A stretch of DNA of 64,000 nt from Streptomyces fodineus (GCF_001735805.1 NZ_CP017248.1:3472001-3536000); one strand, 5' to 3'. Shown: positions 47,929 through 56,998, counted from the first letter of the stretch. Numbers and translations are program-made. Notes: generated by a model not told the origin, from the sequence alone.

Positions 47929-48278
47929 GAAGGGTCCTTCCCTGGAGCGGACGTCGGCCTGTCTGGCTCGGCGACCGGTTGTGCTGTCCGGCTACGGTCC
48001 TGTCTTCCGTGAACCGTGCCGGGGCGGTGGTCCGCCAAAGCGGCGGAAGAAATGTGCGGTGATGGCGCTTCCGCGAGTCGTGGCACCCAGTGTCACGTGG
48101 CGTGGTAGCACCGATTCCGGAGCGTGCCCGGCGGCCCGCTCAGTGTCCGCATACGACGTACTGCCCAGGTACGGCGTACAGAACACGGAGTGGCGTGGGA
48201 GGCTCCCGGAAGAATGTCTGTCCCGGACGGGGACACGAGGCACCTCGCCATGGTGGGGTCGGGTGCAGACTTGAGGTT

Positions 48279-48305
48279 AACACTACCGGATCCAACAAAC
48301 ATTCC
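48279..48305 (-). promoter_or_regulatory. Possible SigR-like promoter in rho upstream region
   Basis: On the minus strand GGAAT (48305-48301) is followed after 19 bp by GTT (48281-48279). This is one base longer than the SigR consensus spacing, so the assignment is weak. The 403-bp region 47929-48331 is otherwise non-coding and presumably holds the rho promoter and leader. Confidence 0.25.
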
Positions 48306-48331
48306 CCCTCTCGAAATCCGGCAACCGGGTG

Positions 48332-49249
48332 TCAGGTCGCAAGCGGCAGCACGCTCGCTCCCTGGACATCGAGGTCCAGCCGGTTCGCGGCCCAGCCCGC
48401 ACCCGCGAGATGGGCGACCTTGTCGGCGCTGTCGGCGTCGGCCAGCGCCATGACGGTGGGTCCGGCGCCGGAGATGACGGCCGGGATGCCGTCGGCGCGC
48501 AGCCGCTCCACCAGCGCGGCGCTCTCCGGCATGGCCGGGGCGCGGTACTCCTGGTGGAGGCGGTCCTCGGTGGCGGGCAGCAGCAGCTCGGGGCGCCGGG
48601 TGAGGGCCTCGACGAGCAGCGCGGCACGGCCCGCGTTGACGGCGGCGTCGACGTGCGGCACGGTGCGCGGCAGCAGGCCGCGCGCGGTCTCGGTCAGGAC
48701 CGGCTTTCCGGGCACGAAAACCACCGGAACGATGGAATCACGGGGCTCCATCCTGATCGCCCGGGCTGCGCCGGCCTCCATCCAGGACAGGGTGAATCCG
48801 CCGAGCAGACACGCGGCCACGTTGTCGGGGTGGCCCTCGATCTCGGTGGCCAGTTCCAGCAGGGCCGCGTCGTCCAGACGGGCCTCGCCGCCTATGGTCA
48901 CCGCGCGGGCGGCGACGATGCCGGCGCAGATGGCGGCGGAGGAGGAGCCGAGGCCCCGGCCGTGCGGAATGCGGTTGGCGCAGACGATCTCCAGGCCGCG
49001 GGGCTGTCCGCCCAGCAGGTCGAAGGCGGTGCGCAGGGAGCGGACGAGAAGGTGAGACTCGTCACGCGGGAGGGTCTCGCTGCCCTCCCCCGCGATGTCG
49101 ATGTGCAGCCCGGAGTCGGCCACCCGGACGACCACGTCGTCGTAGAGCCCCAGCGCGAGGCCGAGGGCGTCGAAGCCCGGCCCGAGATTGGCGCTGGTGG
49201 CGGGAACGCGCACCCGGACGGCGGCGGCGCGGAACGCTGGACCGGCCAT
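48332..49249 (-). CDS. thrB: Homoserine kinase
   Basis: A 305-residue GHMP kinase phosphorylating homoserine for threonine synthesis. Motif 1 VRVPATSANLGPGFDALG is near residue 10, the ATP-binding loop IPHGRGLGSSSAAICAG near residue 92, and motif 3 VISGAGPTVMAL near residue 265. The ATG at 49249 is supported by AAGGAGA 11 nt upstream. The gene is third in the hom-thrC-thrB order, separated from thrC by 239 bp that contain an unusual CATATGC repeat cluster. Confidence 0.95.
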   Translation of the reverse strand: MAGPAFRAAAVRVRVPATSANLGPGFDALGLALGLYDDVVVRVADSGLHIDIAGEGSETLPRDESHLLVRSLRTAFDLLGGQPRGLEIVCANRIPHGRGLGSSSAAICAGIVAARAVTIGGEARLDDAALLELATEIEGHPDNVAACLLGGFTLSWMEAGAARAIRMEPRDSIVPVVFVPGKPVLTETARGLLPRTVPHVDAAVNAGRAALLVEALTRRPELLLPATEDRLHQEYRAPAMPESAALVERLRADGIPAVISGAGPTVMALADADSADKVAHLAGAGWAANRLDLDVQGASVLPLAT

Positions 49250-49341
49250 CGCTCGTTGACTCTCCTTGAGCTGCGTGACTGTCGAAGACATTCGATACGT
49301 ACGTGGAGACCCTCCGGCCGCGCAGACGGCGCGGCGTCGCC

Positions 49342-49371
49342 CATATGCGCAGCCATATGCCAGGCATATGC
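49342..49371. promoter_or_regulatory. Three CATATGC repeats between thrC and thrB
   Basis: CATATGC occurs at 49342, 49354 and 49365, spaced 12 and 11 bp, about one helical turn apart. AT-containing palindromic hexamers are rare in this GC-rich DNA. It is a candidate binding site for a regulator of thrB. Confidence 0.4.
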
Positions 49372-49488
49372 AGCGGGCGGGTTCAGTACAGCCTATCGAA
49401 GGAAGGTTCTGTGGCGACATAGGGCGCACAGGAGGCGCACGATGCGTGTCGCAAGCCCCCTGTGCACCCTGTCAGGGTTTTCCGGGGT

Positions 49489-50547
49489 TCAGCCCAGGCC
49501 GAGGCGCTCGGCGGCGGCGGCCGCGTCGACCGGGACGGTGACCGGCTGCGGTGCGCCGGCGACGGCCCAGTCGGGGTCCTTCAGACCGTTGCCGGTGACC
49601 GTGCACACGATCGTCTGGCCCGCATCGACCCTGCCCTGCTCGGCGGCCTTCAGCAGACCGGCCACCGAGGCGGCGGAGGCGGGCTCCACGAAGACGCCCT
49701 CCTGTGCGGCCAACAGGCGGTAGGCGCGCAGGATTTCACGGTCCGTCACCTCGTCGATGGCGCCGCCCGACTCGTCCCGCGCGGCCAGGGCGTACTGCCA
49801 GGAGGCGGGGTTGCCGATGCGGATGGCGGTGGCGATGGTCGACGGGTCCTTGACCACCTCGCCACGCACGATCGGGGCGCTGCCGGAGGCCTGGAAACCC
49901 CACATGCGCGGGGTCTTCGAGGCGATGCCGTCGGCGGCGTACTCCCTGTAGCCCTTCCAGTAGGCGGTGATGTTGCCCGCGTTGCCCACCGGCAGGACGT
50001 GGATGTCGGGCGCGTCGCCGAGCATGTCCACGATCTCGAAGGCGGCCGTCTTCTGCCCCTCGATACGCACCGGGTTGACCGAATTGACCAGCGCCACCGG
50101 GTAGTTCTCGCTCAGGTTGCGCGCGAGCGTGAGGCAGTCGTCGAAGTTGCCGTCGACCTGGAGGATCTTCGCGCCGTGCACGAGGGCCTGGCCCATCTTG
50201 CCCAGGGCGATCTTGCCCTGCGGCACCAGCACGGCCGACACCATGCCCGCGCGCACCGCGTACGCCGCGGCGGAGGCGGACGTGTTGCCCGTGGAGGCGC
50301 AGATGACGGCCTTGGCCCCCTCCTCCTTCGCCTTGGAGATGGCCATGGTCATGCCGCGGTCCTTGAAGGACCCGGTGGGGTTGGCACCCTCCACCTTCAG
50401 GTGGACCTCACAGCCCGTGCGCTCGGAGAGCACCTGCGCGGGCACGAGCGGCGTGCCGCCCTCGCGGAGCGTCACGACCGGCGTGGTGTCGGATACCGGC
50501 AGCCGGTCCCGGTACTCCTCGATGATTCCGCGCCACTGGTGGGTCAT
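49489..50547 (-). CDS. thrC: Threonine synthase
   Basis: A 352-residue PLP-dependent enzyme converting O-phosphohomoserine to threonine. The PLP-binding Lys is in [17 protein letters not shown] near residue 60, and the phosphate-binding loop appears as [17 protein letters not shown] near residue 185. The N-terminus begins [17 protein letters not shown], as in actinobacterial ThrC. It is 6 bp downstream of hom, probably translationally coupled. Confidence 0.96.
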   Translation of the reverse strand: MTHQWRGIIEEYRDRLPVSDTTPVVTLREGGTPLVPAQVLSERTGCEVHLKVEGANPTGSFKDRGMTMAISKAKEEGAKAVICASTGNTSASAAAYAVRAGMVSAVLVPQGKIALGKMGQALVHGAKILQVDGNFDDCLTLARNLSENYPVALVNSVNPVRIEGQKTAAFEIVDMLGDAPDIHVLPVGNAGNITAYWKGYREYAADGIASKTPRMWGFQASGSAPIVRGEVVKDPSTIATAIRIGNPASWQYALAARDESGGAIDEVTDREILRAYRLLAAQEGVFVEPASAASVAGLLKAAEQGRVDAGQTIVCTVTGNGLKDPDWAVAGAPQPVTVPVDAAAAAERLGLG

Positions 50548-50553
50548 TGCTGG

Positions 50554-51846
50554 TTACTCTCCTTCAACCCGCATGATGCTTGCGACACCCCGCACGGTGT
50601 CGAGCTTGCGCAGCGCCTCGACGGTCCCGGTGAGGGAGGCGTCGGACGCGCGGTGGGTGACGACGACGAGGGAGGCCTCGCCGTCCTTGCCCTGCTGGCG
50701 CACCGTATCGATCGACACCCCGTGCTCGGCGAACACGGTCGCGACCTGGGCGAGCACGCCCGGTTTGTCCGCGACGTCGAGGCTGATGTGGTAGCGCGTG
50801 ACGACCTCGCCCATCGGCGAGACGGGCAGGGCGGCGTACGCCGACTCACCGGGCCCCGTCGCGCCGCTGAGCCGGTTACGGCAGACGGCGACCAGGTCGC
50901 CGAGCACGGCGGAGGCGGTCGGGGAACCGCCGGCGCCGGGGCCGTAGAACATGAGCTGACCGGCCGCGTCGGACTCCACGAAGACGGCGTTGTACGCGCC
51001 GCGCACGGAGGCGAGCGGGTGGGTCAGCGGAATCATCGCGGGGTGCACGCGCGCGGTGACGGACGCCCCGTCCTGCGCCCGCTCGCAGATGGCGAGCAGC
51101 TTGATGGTGCAGCCCATCTCCTTGGCCGAGCGGAAGTCCGCGGCGGTGACCTCGGTCATGCCCTCGCGGTAGACGTCGTCGAGGCGCACGCGCGTGTGGA
51201 AGGCGATCCCGGCGAGGATGGCGGCCTTGGCGGCGGCGTCGAAGCCCTCGACGTCGGCGGTCGGGTCGGCCTCCGCATACCCGAGCGCGGTGGCCTCGTC
51301 GAGCGCCTCCTGATACCCGGCGCCGGTGGAGTCCATCTTGTCGAGGATGAAGTTGGTCGTGCCGTTGACGATCCCCATCACCCGGTTGATCTTGTCGCCG
51401 GCGAGGGACTCGCGCAGCGGGCGGACCAGCGGGATGGCGCCGGCGACGGCGGCCTCGTAGTAGAGGTCCTTGCCGTTCTCCTCCGCCGCGGCGTGCAGCG
51501 CGGCCCCGTCCTGGGCGAGCAGGGCCTTGTTGGCGGAGACGACGGAGGCGCCGTGCTCGAAGGCGGTGGTGATGAGGGTCCGGGCCGGCTCGATCCCGCC
51601 GATCACCTCGACCACCACATCGAGGTCCCCGCGTTTGACGAGGGCGGTGGCGTCGGTGGTGACGAGGCCCGGGTCGATGCCCTCACGGACCTTCGAAGGG
51701 CGCCGGACCGCGACCCCCGCCAGCTCCACCGGGGCGCCGATCCGCTGGGCGAGGTCGTCGGCGTGCGTCGTCATGATGCGCGCCACCTCTGAGCCGACAA
51801 CCCCACAGCCCAGCAGCGCCACCTTCAGCGGACGCGTACGCATCAT
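50554..51846 (-). CDS. hom: Homoserine dehydrogenase
   Basis: A 430-residue NAD(P)H-dependent enzyme reducing aspartate semialdehyde to homoserine, the branch point between lysine and threonine/methionine. The Rossmann motif LLGCGVVGSEVAR is near residue 11, the substrate region VNGTTNFILDKM near residue 170, and GYAEADPTADVEGFDAAAK near residue 200. A C-terminal ACT domain (about 350-430) suggests threonine feedback control. Two adjacent ATG codons could start it. It is downstream of lysA. Confidence 0.96.
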   Translation of the reverse strand: MMRTRPLKVALLGCGVVGSEVARIMTTHADDLAQRIGAPVELAGVAVRRPSKVREGIDPGLVTTDATALVKRGDLDVVVEVIGGIEPARTLITTAFEHGASVVSANKALLAQDGAALHAAAEENGKDLYYEAAVAGAIPLVRPLRESLAGDKINRVMGIVNGTTNFILDKMDSTGAGYQEALDEATALGYAEADPTADVEGFDAAAKAAILAGIAFHTRVRLDDVYREGMTEVTAADFRSAKEMGCTIKLLAICERAQDGASVTARVHPAMIPLTHPLASVRGAYNAVFVESDAAGQLMFYGPGAGGSPTASAVLGDLVAVCRNRLSGATGPGESAYAALPVSPMGEVVTRYHISLDVADKPGVLAQVATVFAEHGVSIDTVRQQGKDGEASLVVVTHRASDASLTGTVEALRKLDTVRGVASIMRVEGE

Positions 51847-51949
51847 CCGACCTCGTTTCCTCTCACCGTCACGGTTGGACCAGTCTCACTCACCGGACGG
51901 GACTTTCTACCCTTCGTCCGGATCCTGAGACATGTATTTCATTTGTACC

Positions 51950-51977
51950 GGGCTGGAAGACGGAGATCTTCCAGCCC
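51950..51977 (-). terminator. Hairpin after lysA
   Basis: GGGCTGGAAGA and TCTTCCAGCCC form a perfect 11-bp stem with a 6-nt loop, 18 nt beyond the lysA stop codon and about 100 nt upstream of hom. It probably terminates lysA or attenuates hom transcription. Confidence 0.7.
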
Positions 51978-51995
51978 TCTTCACCCGGTCACGGG

Positions 51996-53387
51996 CTAGC
52001 CGACATCGAGACGCAGGAGGTCCTCCTCCGTCTCGCGCCGGACGATCACCCGGGCCTCGCCGTCCTTCACGGCGACGACGGGCGGACGCAGCACATGGTT
52101 GTAGTTGCTGGCCATGGACCGGCAGTACGCGCCGGTGGCCGGTACGGCGATGAGATCCCCCGGCGCCAGGTCGGCGGGCAGGAACGCGTCCTTGACCACG
52201 ATGTCCCCGCTCTCGCAGTGCTTGCCGACGACACGCGCGAGCATCGGCTCGGCGTCGCTGGTGCGCGAGACGAGAGAGACGCTGTACTCGGCGTCGTACA
52301 GCGCCGTCCGGATGTTGTCGGACATACCGCCGTCGACCGACACATACGTCCGCAGCCCCTCCAGCGGCTTGACGGTGCCGACCTCGTAGAGCGTGAAGGC
52401 GGTCGGGCCGACGATGGCGCGCCCGGGCTCGACGGAGATGCGAGGTGTGCGCAGCCGGGCGGCCTCGCACTCGCGGGTGACGATCTCGGTGAGCGCCTTG
52501 GCGATCTCATGGGGTTCGCGGGGGTCGTCGTCGCTGGTGTAGGCGATCCCGAGACCGCCGCCGAGGTCGATCTCGGGCAGCTCGACGCCATGCTCGTCAC
52601 GCACGTCCTTGAGCAACCCGACAACGCGGTGCGCGGCGACCTCGAAGCCGGACATGTCGAAGATCTGCGACCCGATGTGGGAGTGGATCCCGATGAGCTC
52701 GAGCCCGTCCAGCTGAAGCGCCCGCCGCACGGCCTCGGCGGCCTGCCCCCCGGCGAGCGGAATCCCGAACTTCTGGTCCTCATGGGCGGTCGCGATGAAC
52801 TCATGCGTATGCGCTTCGACGCCCACGGTGATCCGGATCTGGACCTTCTGCCGCTTGCCGAGGGACTGCGCGATGTGGGCGACGCGCACGATCTCCTGGA
52901 ACGAGTCGAGCACGATCCGCCCGACACCGGCGTCGATGGCGCGGCGGATCTCCTCCTCGGACTTGTTGTTGCCGTGGAAGGCGATGCGCTCGGCGGGCAT
53001 CCCGGCGGAGAGGGCCGTGGCCAGCTCGCCCCCGGAGCACACGTCCAGATTGATTCCCTCTTCGTGCAGCCACCGCACGACAGCGCGGGACAGGAACGCC
53101 TTCCCGGCGTAGAACACATCGGCACCGGCCCCGAAGGCCGTACGCCACGCACGCGCGCGTGCCCGGAAGTCGTCCTCGTCGAGGATGTAAGCCGGGGTGC
53201 CGTAGCCCTCGGCGAGGGTCTTCACATCGACACCGCCGACGGTGACGACCCCGTCGGCGTCGCGCGCGACGGTCTGGGCCCACACCTTCGCATCGAGGCT
53301 GTTGAGGTCGGCGGGCGGCGCGGCGTAGTGCCCCTCGGGCAGGACGTCGGCGTGCCGGGGCCCGGCGGGATGTGCGGAACGGCTCAT
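51996..53387 (-). CDS. lysA: Diaminopimelate decarboxylase
   Basis: A 463-residue fold-III PLP enzyme making lysine from meso-diaminopimelate. The PLP-Lys is in [18 protein letters not shown] near residue 95, [10 protein letters not shown] near residue 238 and the active-site region [10 protein letters not shown] near residue 385 are present. The ATG at 53387 follows a GTCACCGTC stretch with no good ribosome-binding site. A 55-bp gap separates it from the ArgS-related gene upstream, a conserved actinobacterial pairing with lysA. Confidence 0.96.
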   Translation of the reverse strand: MSRSAHPAGPRHADVLPEGHYAAPPADLNSLDAKVWAQTVARDADGVVTVGGVDVKTLAEGYGTPAYILDEDDFRARARAWRTAFGAGADVFYAGKAFLSRAVVRWLHEEGINLDVCSGGELATALSAGMPAERIAFHGNNKSEEEIRRAIDAGVGRIVLDSFQEIVRVAHIAQSLGKRQKVQIRITVGVEAHTHEFIATAHEDQKFGIPLAGGQAAEAVRRALQLDGLELIGIHSHIGSQIFDMSGFEVAAHRVVGLLKDVRDEHGVELPEIDLGGGLGIAYTSDDDPREPHEIAKALTEIVTRECEAARLRTPRISVEPGRAIVGPTAFTLYEVGTVKPLEGLRTYVSVDGGMSDNIRTALYDAEYSVSLVSRTSDAEPMLARVVGKHCESGDIVVKDAFLPADLAPGDLIAVPATGAYCRSMASNYNHVLRPPVVAVKDGEARVIVRRETEEDLLRLDVG

Positions 53388-53442
53388 GACGGTGACTCTC
53401 AGACTCTCTGTCTCTCTCCGGGGCGCATCTGCTCTGAGGCCC

Positions 53443-54639
53443 TCAGAGATGTTCGGGTGCGTCGATGCCGAGCAGGGACAGGCCGCCGGCCAGCACCGTC
53501 CCGGCGGCTTCGGCGAGGGCGAGCCGGGCACGGTGGGCGGCCGAGGGTTTCTCCTCGCCGCAGGGAAGCACGGACGACAGGAAGGGCAGCACGGCATCGG
53601 CGACGGTGACGAGATGCCGGGCCAGCCGGTCCGGGGCACGGTGGGTGGCGGCCGCGGCGAGGATACGGGGATGGTCGGCGAGGGGGGTGAGGAGGGGGCG
53701 GGCGGCTTCTTGGGTGGGGGTGGGGCTGGGGGTGGGGCTGGGGATGGGGATGGGGATGGGGAGGGGGGTGAGGGGGGTGGGGGCGGCGGCTTCGTTGCCG
53801 GGGCCGGTGACGGTGTGGCCGGGGCCGGGGCCGGTGGCAAGGTCGAGGGGGCCGGGCTCGGCGGTCAGGGAGGCGCGGGCGGCTTCGTTGCCGGGGCCGG
53901 TGACGGTGTGGCCGGGGCCGGTGGCAAGGTCGAGGGGGCCGGGCTCGGCGGTGAAGCCCAGCCGGGCGGCGTTACGGCTGACGGCGCGGACCCGGGCATG
54001 GGCGTAACGAACCCGGAACAGCGGATTGCTCTCCCGCTGGACCAGGTGATCGGCGGTGATCCGGGGCCGGTCGTGCGGGGCGGGGTACAGCAGGGCCCAC
54101 TGGGCGGCGTCGGGTCCGAGCGGGGCGGGGTCCTCGGCGGCGGGCACGGGCCGCAGATTGACAGGCTCACCGTGCTCGACAGTGCCCCGCGCACCCTGGG
54201 TGGCGAGGATCCGTACAACGGCGTCGGCAACCACCTCGGCCCGTACCTCGTACGGCACGCGCAGCTCGACGACCTGCCCGGCGAGCGCGGCACCATGGCC
54301 GTACTCCGCACCACGGGCCCTGATCTCCCGGACGAGCCCGGTGACGAGGTCGTCCCGCGCGTCGAGGCAGATGTTGAGAAACCCGGGCCCGGTGACGACG
54401 ACGTCCCGGATACCGTCGGCGTCGACGAGCCGGGGCCGCAGGATCTCGGCGACCCGCAGCGGCGACTGCCCGGCCGTCCGGGCGAGTCGCAGGGCGACGT
54501 TGGTGGCGTAGTCCCCACACCCGCCGGGCCCCGGCTCGGTCACCACAACCCGCTCGGGCACGCTCACACTCAGCTCCCCGTCCTCGACAGCACGACGCAC
54601 CGCGCGCAGCACGGTGCGGGACAGCTCGACGGGGGTCAC
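53443..54639 (-). CDS. ArgS-related anticodon-binding protein NrtL
   Basis: A 398-residue protein with the N-terminal (Arg-tRNA synthetase N, residues about 1-90: [14 protein letters not shown]) and C-terminal DALR anticodon-binding parts (about 300-398) of arginyl-tRNA synthetase but no HIGH/KMSKS catalytic core. It matches the NrtL family found beside lysA. The linker (about residues 229-315) contains a duplicated 29-31-residue block ([15 protein letters not shown]...) and a [16 protein letters not shown] microsatellite-encoded stretch, suggesting recent repeat growth. The GTG start lacks a strong ribosome-binding site. The function is unproven. Confidence 0.82.
   Translation of the reverse strand: MTPVELSRTVLRAVRRAVEDGELSVSVPERVVVTEPGPGGCGDYATNVALRLARTAGQSPLRVAEILRPRLVDADGIRDVVVTGPGFLNICLDARDDLVTGLVREIRARGAEYGHGAALAGQVVELRVPYEVRAEVVADAVVRILATQGARGTVEHGEPVNLRPVPAAEDPAPLGPDAAQWALLYPAPHDRPRITADHLVQRESNPLFRVRYAHARVRAVSRNAARLGFTAEPGPLDLATGPGHTVTGPGNEAARASLTAEPGPLDLATGPGPGHTVTGPGNEAAAPTPLTPLPIPIPIPSPTPSPTPTQEAARPLLTPLADHPRILAAAATHRAPDRLARHLVTVADAVLPFLSSVLPCGEEKPSAAHRARLALAEAAGTVLAGGLSLLGIDAPEHL
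53719..53770. repeat. GGGGAT/GGGGCT microsatellite inside the NrtL gene
   Basis: Repeats of GGGGTGGGGCT and GGGGAT encode alternating Pro-Thr, Pro-Ser and Pro-Ile in the protein linker on the opposite strand. Confidence 0.75.
53785..53952. repeat. In-frame tandem duplication inside the NrtL gene
   Basis: Two copies of a 72-78-bp block starting GGCTTCGTTGCCGGGG at 53788 and 53881 (period 93 bp, 31 codons) are almost identical. The first has an extra GGCCGG hexamer. Confidence 0.85.
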
Positions 54640-54770
54640 GGGACAAGCGTAGGGGAGGGAGGGGGTGGGTAGGGGAGGTGGTTCTCAGTGTGGGACGGGG
54701 ACGGGTGGGCGAGGTGGTTCTCGGTGTCAGCCTGGGAAGGGGGTGGGGCCGTCGGCGTGCGGCGTGAAGT

Positions 54771-54878
54771 GCGGCAGCGGCGCAGTGGGGCAGTGGGGCA
54801 GTGCGGCAGCGGCGCAGTGGGGCAGTGGGGCAGTGGGGCAGTGGGGCAGTGGGGCAGTGGGGCAGTGGGGCAGTGGGC
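54771..54878. repeat. GGGGCAGT octamer tandem repeat
   Basis: Eight consecutive copies of the 8-bp unit span about 54815-54878, preceded by a 32-bp higher-order repeat (54771-54802) that restarts at 54803. Because 24 bp equals 8 codons, every frame stays open on both strands, creating spurious reading frames. The 352-bp gap 54640-54991 holds no gene that can be supported. Confidence 0.9.
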
Positions 54879-54991
54879 ATGGAACCGTGACGGCCATGTC
54901 GACGACCATCCCCGCGGCCCTCTGTCCGCTCCCAGCCCCTGCCTGATCCCCCGCTGACTGCCCCGGAAGAAAAGCAACTCACCTCCGACAC

Positions 54992-55537
54992 CTAACCGCC
55001 GGAGGAAATCCGCCCCGGTACGCCATCGGAGACCCCGTCGCCGTCTCCACCAGCCCCGTCTCCGTCCCCGTCCCCATCGCCGTCCCCGTCGCCACCACTG
55101 CCACCGCCTCCGCCCCGGTATCCGCCCTCTCCCCCACACCCCTCTCCCCCGTCGTCGCCGCTCCCGCGCTCGATCAACTGCTTGACGAGCCGTACGAGTT
55201 CGGCCGGTTCGAAGGGCTTGGCGAGGAAGGCGTCCACACCGACGTCGAGGCCGCTGTCGACCTCGTACTGCGTACAGGCGCTGATGATGGCGAGGGGCAG
55301 GTGGTGGGTACGGGGATCGGCACGAAGCCGGGCGGCGGTGCGCAGGCCGTCCAACCGGGGCATGACGACATCGAGTGTCACGACGTCGGGCCGCACCTGG
55401 TGCACCACGTCCAGACACTCGGCACCATCGGCCGCGGTCACGACCTCGAGCCCTTCCAGCTCGAGGTTGACCCTGATCAGCTGCCGGATGACCTTGTTGT
55501 CGTCCACAACAAGCACCCGACCCGAAGCGCCTGGCAC
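54992..55537 (-). CDS. Response regulator receiver protein with Gly/Asp-repeat tail
   Basis: A 181-residue protein. Residues 1-122 form a stand-alone CheY-like receiver: the acidic pair in VLVVDDNK near residue 9, phospho-acceptor Asp in VVTLDVVMPRLDG near residue 53, and the conserved Lys in AFLAKPFEPAEL near residue 104. No output domain follows. Instead the tail (about 125-181) is Gly/Asp-rich low complexity with GDGDGDGDGDGDG, encoded by a GTCCCC/GTCGCC-type microsatellite. The GTG at 55537 is inferred from where homology begins. The partner kinase is not adjacent. Confidence 0.82.
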   Translation of the reverse strand: MPGASGRVLVVDDNKVIRQLIRVNLELEGLEVVTAADGAECLDVVHQVRPDVVTLDVVMPRLDGLRTAARLRADPRTHHLPLAIISACTQYEVDSGLDVGVDAFLAKPFEPAELVRLVKQLIERGSGDDGGEGCGGEGGYRGGGGGSGGDGDGDGDGDGDGAGGDGDGVSDGVPGRISSGG

Positions 55538-55738
55538 AACTCGAGAGTAGGTCCGGACCGGCCACCGCGTCCGGGTTTTCCCCACTTCCACCCCGTACAG
55601 GGGACCCGCCGCACGTACGGGGTGGACACACTCCGATCACGCAACGGCCCCGTTCCACCAACTCTGCAGACCTGCTCCGCCACCGTCCAGGAACCCAGCT
55701 CAGCCCACGCAGTGATCCCGTCCTGCCCCGTCCGAGAG

Positions 55739-55801
55739 CCCGTTCCACCCGCGCAGTGGCCCCGCCTCCTCCCATCCAGGATCCCGTTCCACCCGCGCAG
55801 T
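55739..55801. repeat. Direct repeats upstream of tRNA-Arg
   Basis: CCCGTTCCACCCGCGCAGT occurs at 55739-55757 and 55783-55801, 44 bp apart, with a third degenerate copy near 55700. The 387-bp region 55538-55924 between the response regulator and the tRNA is otherwise without a gene. Confidence 0.75.
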
Positions 55802-55924
55802 AGACATGTTCACCCCCGTCCAGGGTCACCCCTGCCCCAGCCAGGAAAACGGGTTCCTGATCACCCCGCCGGACCTGCTAATGTTCTACACGTCGCCGCG
55901 AGCGAAGAGCTCCGCAGCCGACAC

Positions 55925-55996
55925 GCCCCCGTAGCTCAGGGGATAGAGCAACGGCCTCCGGAGCCGTGTGCGCAGGTTCGAATCCTGCCGGGGGCA
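55925..55996 (+). tRNA. tRNA-Arg (anticodon CCG)
   Basis: A full cloverleaf can be drawn: acceptor GCCCCCG/CGGGGGC with discriminator A, D-stem GCTC/GAGC, anticodon stem ACGGC/GCCGT around loop CTCCGGA (anticodon CCG, reading CGG), and T-stem GCAGG/CCTGC with TTCGAAT. CCA is not fully encoded (ACC follows). tRNA-Arg genes are frequent integration sites for actinomycete elements. The downstream genes look foreign. Confidence 0.97.
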
Positions 55997-56014
55997 CCCT
56001 GCATGAGGTGCCCA

Positions 56015-56054
56015 AAGACCCCGTCACCAGCGGAAACGCTGAGGCCGGGGTCTT
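56015..56054 (+). terminator. tRNA-Arg terminator
   Basis: AAGACCCCG and CGGGGTCTT pair over 9 bp and enclose a second stem CAGCG/CGCTG capped by a GAAA tetraloop. It lies 18 bp beyond the tRNA 3' end. Confidence 0.75.
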
Positions 56055-56248
56055 CGCGTTTGTGCAGCCGTATGCGGCCCGAAGCGGCCGTATGTCGGGG
56101 TCTGTGGACGGGGCGTGGACGGGATCTTGGAGCATCGCCGCAGGTCGCTGCCCCCTTCCGACGCTCGACTCAGCTCGCCTCGATGACAGGGCAACTGGCG
56201 CGGCTCCAGCCGTGGAGTCCGCGGCACCCGACTGCTTAGATCGCTGGC

Positions 56249-56998
56249 ATGACGGACTGGTCCCAGCTCCACCACGCCTACGGCACGGCAGAAGACATTC
56301 CGAGCCTGCTCGGCGCGGTGAGCGCGGCCCCGAAGGATTCAGGCTGGACCGCGCTTTGGTCGCGGCTGTGCCATCAGGGGACCGTCTACTCAGCAAGCTA
56401 CGCAGCCTTGCCGGCTCTGCGAGACAAGGCACGCCAGTGGTCGCCCGCGGACAGACAGATGCCGCTCGTGCTGGCCGGGGCCATCGCGGCCAGCGCTGAT
56501 CAGCCATACGGCGATCAAGATCCCCACGTGGCCTACTCCTCGGAGATGTCCGACCTGACGCAACTGGCCGAGGAGGCTCTTCGCGATCCGGCCCTCGGCG
56601 ACGACCCCTGTACTTACGTCTATTTGCTTGCCGCACTCCTCAGCTTCGAGGGGGTCGACGTCTGGGGCGAACAGCTCGACGGATTGAACGACGATGAATA
56701 CGAAGTGTCCTGTCCAGCATGCAGTACAGAGAACTTCATAGCCTTCGGTGAGTACGGCTTCTTCTCGACCACGGACAGCATGTACATGAACGAGACCACG
56801 GCAAAGAAGACGCCGCTGCAGCCTGCGGACGCCTCAGCCCTGGAGGGGCTGGCCCAAAGACTCCACAGTCGCGCACTCGCAGACGGCCAGACCGATATCG
56901 CGCATAAGTTGACTTACGTTTTCGGCAAAGCACAGTGCGCCGAGTGCGATGAGGTCTTCAGCGTCGCGGAAGCCATCACCACCCGCTGGGACGCATGA
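56249..56998 (+). CDS. Hypothetical protein with HEAT-like N-terminus and CxxC pairs
   Basis: A 249-residue soluble protein of no recognised family. The N-terminal half is helical, with the pattern WTALWSRLCHQGTVYSASYAALP (shown as an 'xHQGxxYxAxxAALPxL' motif) that recurs in orphan actinobacterial proteins found near toxin-immunity genes. The C-terminal half has two Cys pairs, SCPACSTEN near residue 153 and AQCAECDEVF near residue 230, which could bind zinc. Codon use is less GC-biased than neighbours (TTG, CAT, ATA present), suggesting transfer. It lies just after the tRNA-Arg and before a SUKH gene. An immunity role is a guess. Confidence 0.72.
   Translation: MTDWSQLHHAYGTAEDIPSLLGAVSAAPKDSGWTALWSRLCHQGTVYSASYAALPALRDKARQWSPADRQMPLVLAGAIAASADQPYGDQDPHVAYSSEMSDLTQLAEEALRDPALGDDPCTYVYLLAALLSFEGVDVWGEQLDGLNDDEYEVSCPACSTENFIAFGEYGFFSTTDSMYMNETTAKKTPLQPADASALEGLAQRLHSRALADGQTDIAHKLTYVFGKAQCAECDEVFSVAEAITTRWDA

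Noticed and set aside
49462..51792. Long antisense frame across thrC and hom
   Set aside because: Shadow of two conserved biosynthetic genes. Its composition is His/Asp/Gly/Val rich with no motif.
52095..53609. Antisense frame across lysA
   Set aside because: Shadow of lysA. No start signal or domain.
53443..54639. Annotation as arginyl-tRNA synthetase
   Set aside because: The catalytic HIGH and KMSKS region is absent and the protein is much too short. Only the tRNA-contacting end domains are present.
54771..54878. Possible CRISPR array
   Set aside because: The units are direct 8-bp repeats without unique spacers, and no cas genes are near.
54636..55829. Frames containing APLPHCPT-type peptide repeats near 54.8 kb
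   Set aside because: They arise from the 8-bp DNA repeat, which is open in all frames on both strands. Nothing outside the repeat looks coding.
55301..56239. Open frame reading through the tRNA-Arg gene
   Set aside because: The VAQGIEQRPPEPCAQVRILPG segment is the well-known false translation of a tRNA-Arg gene.
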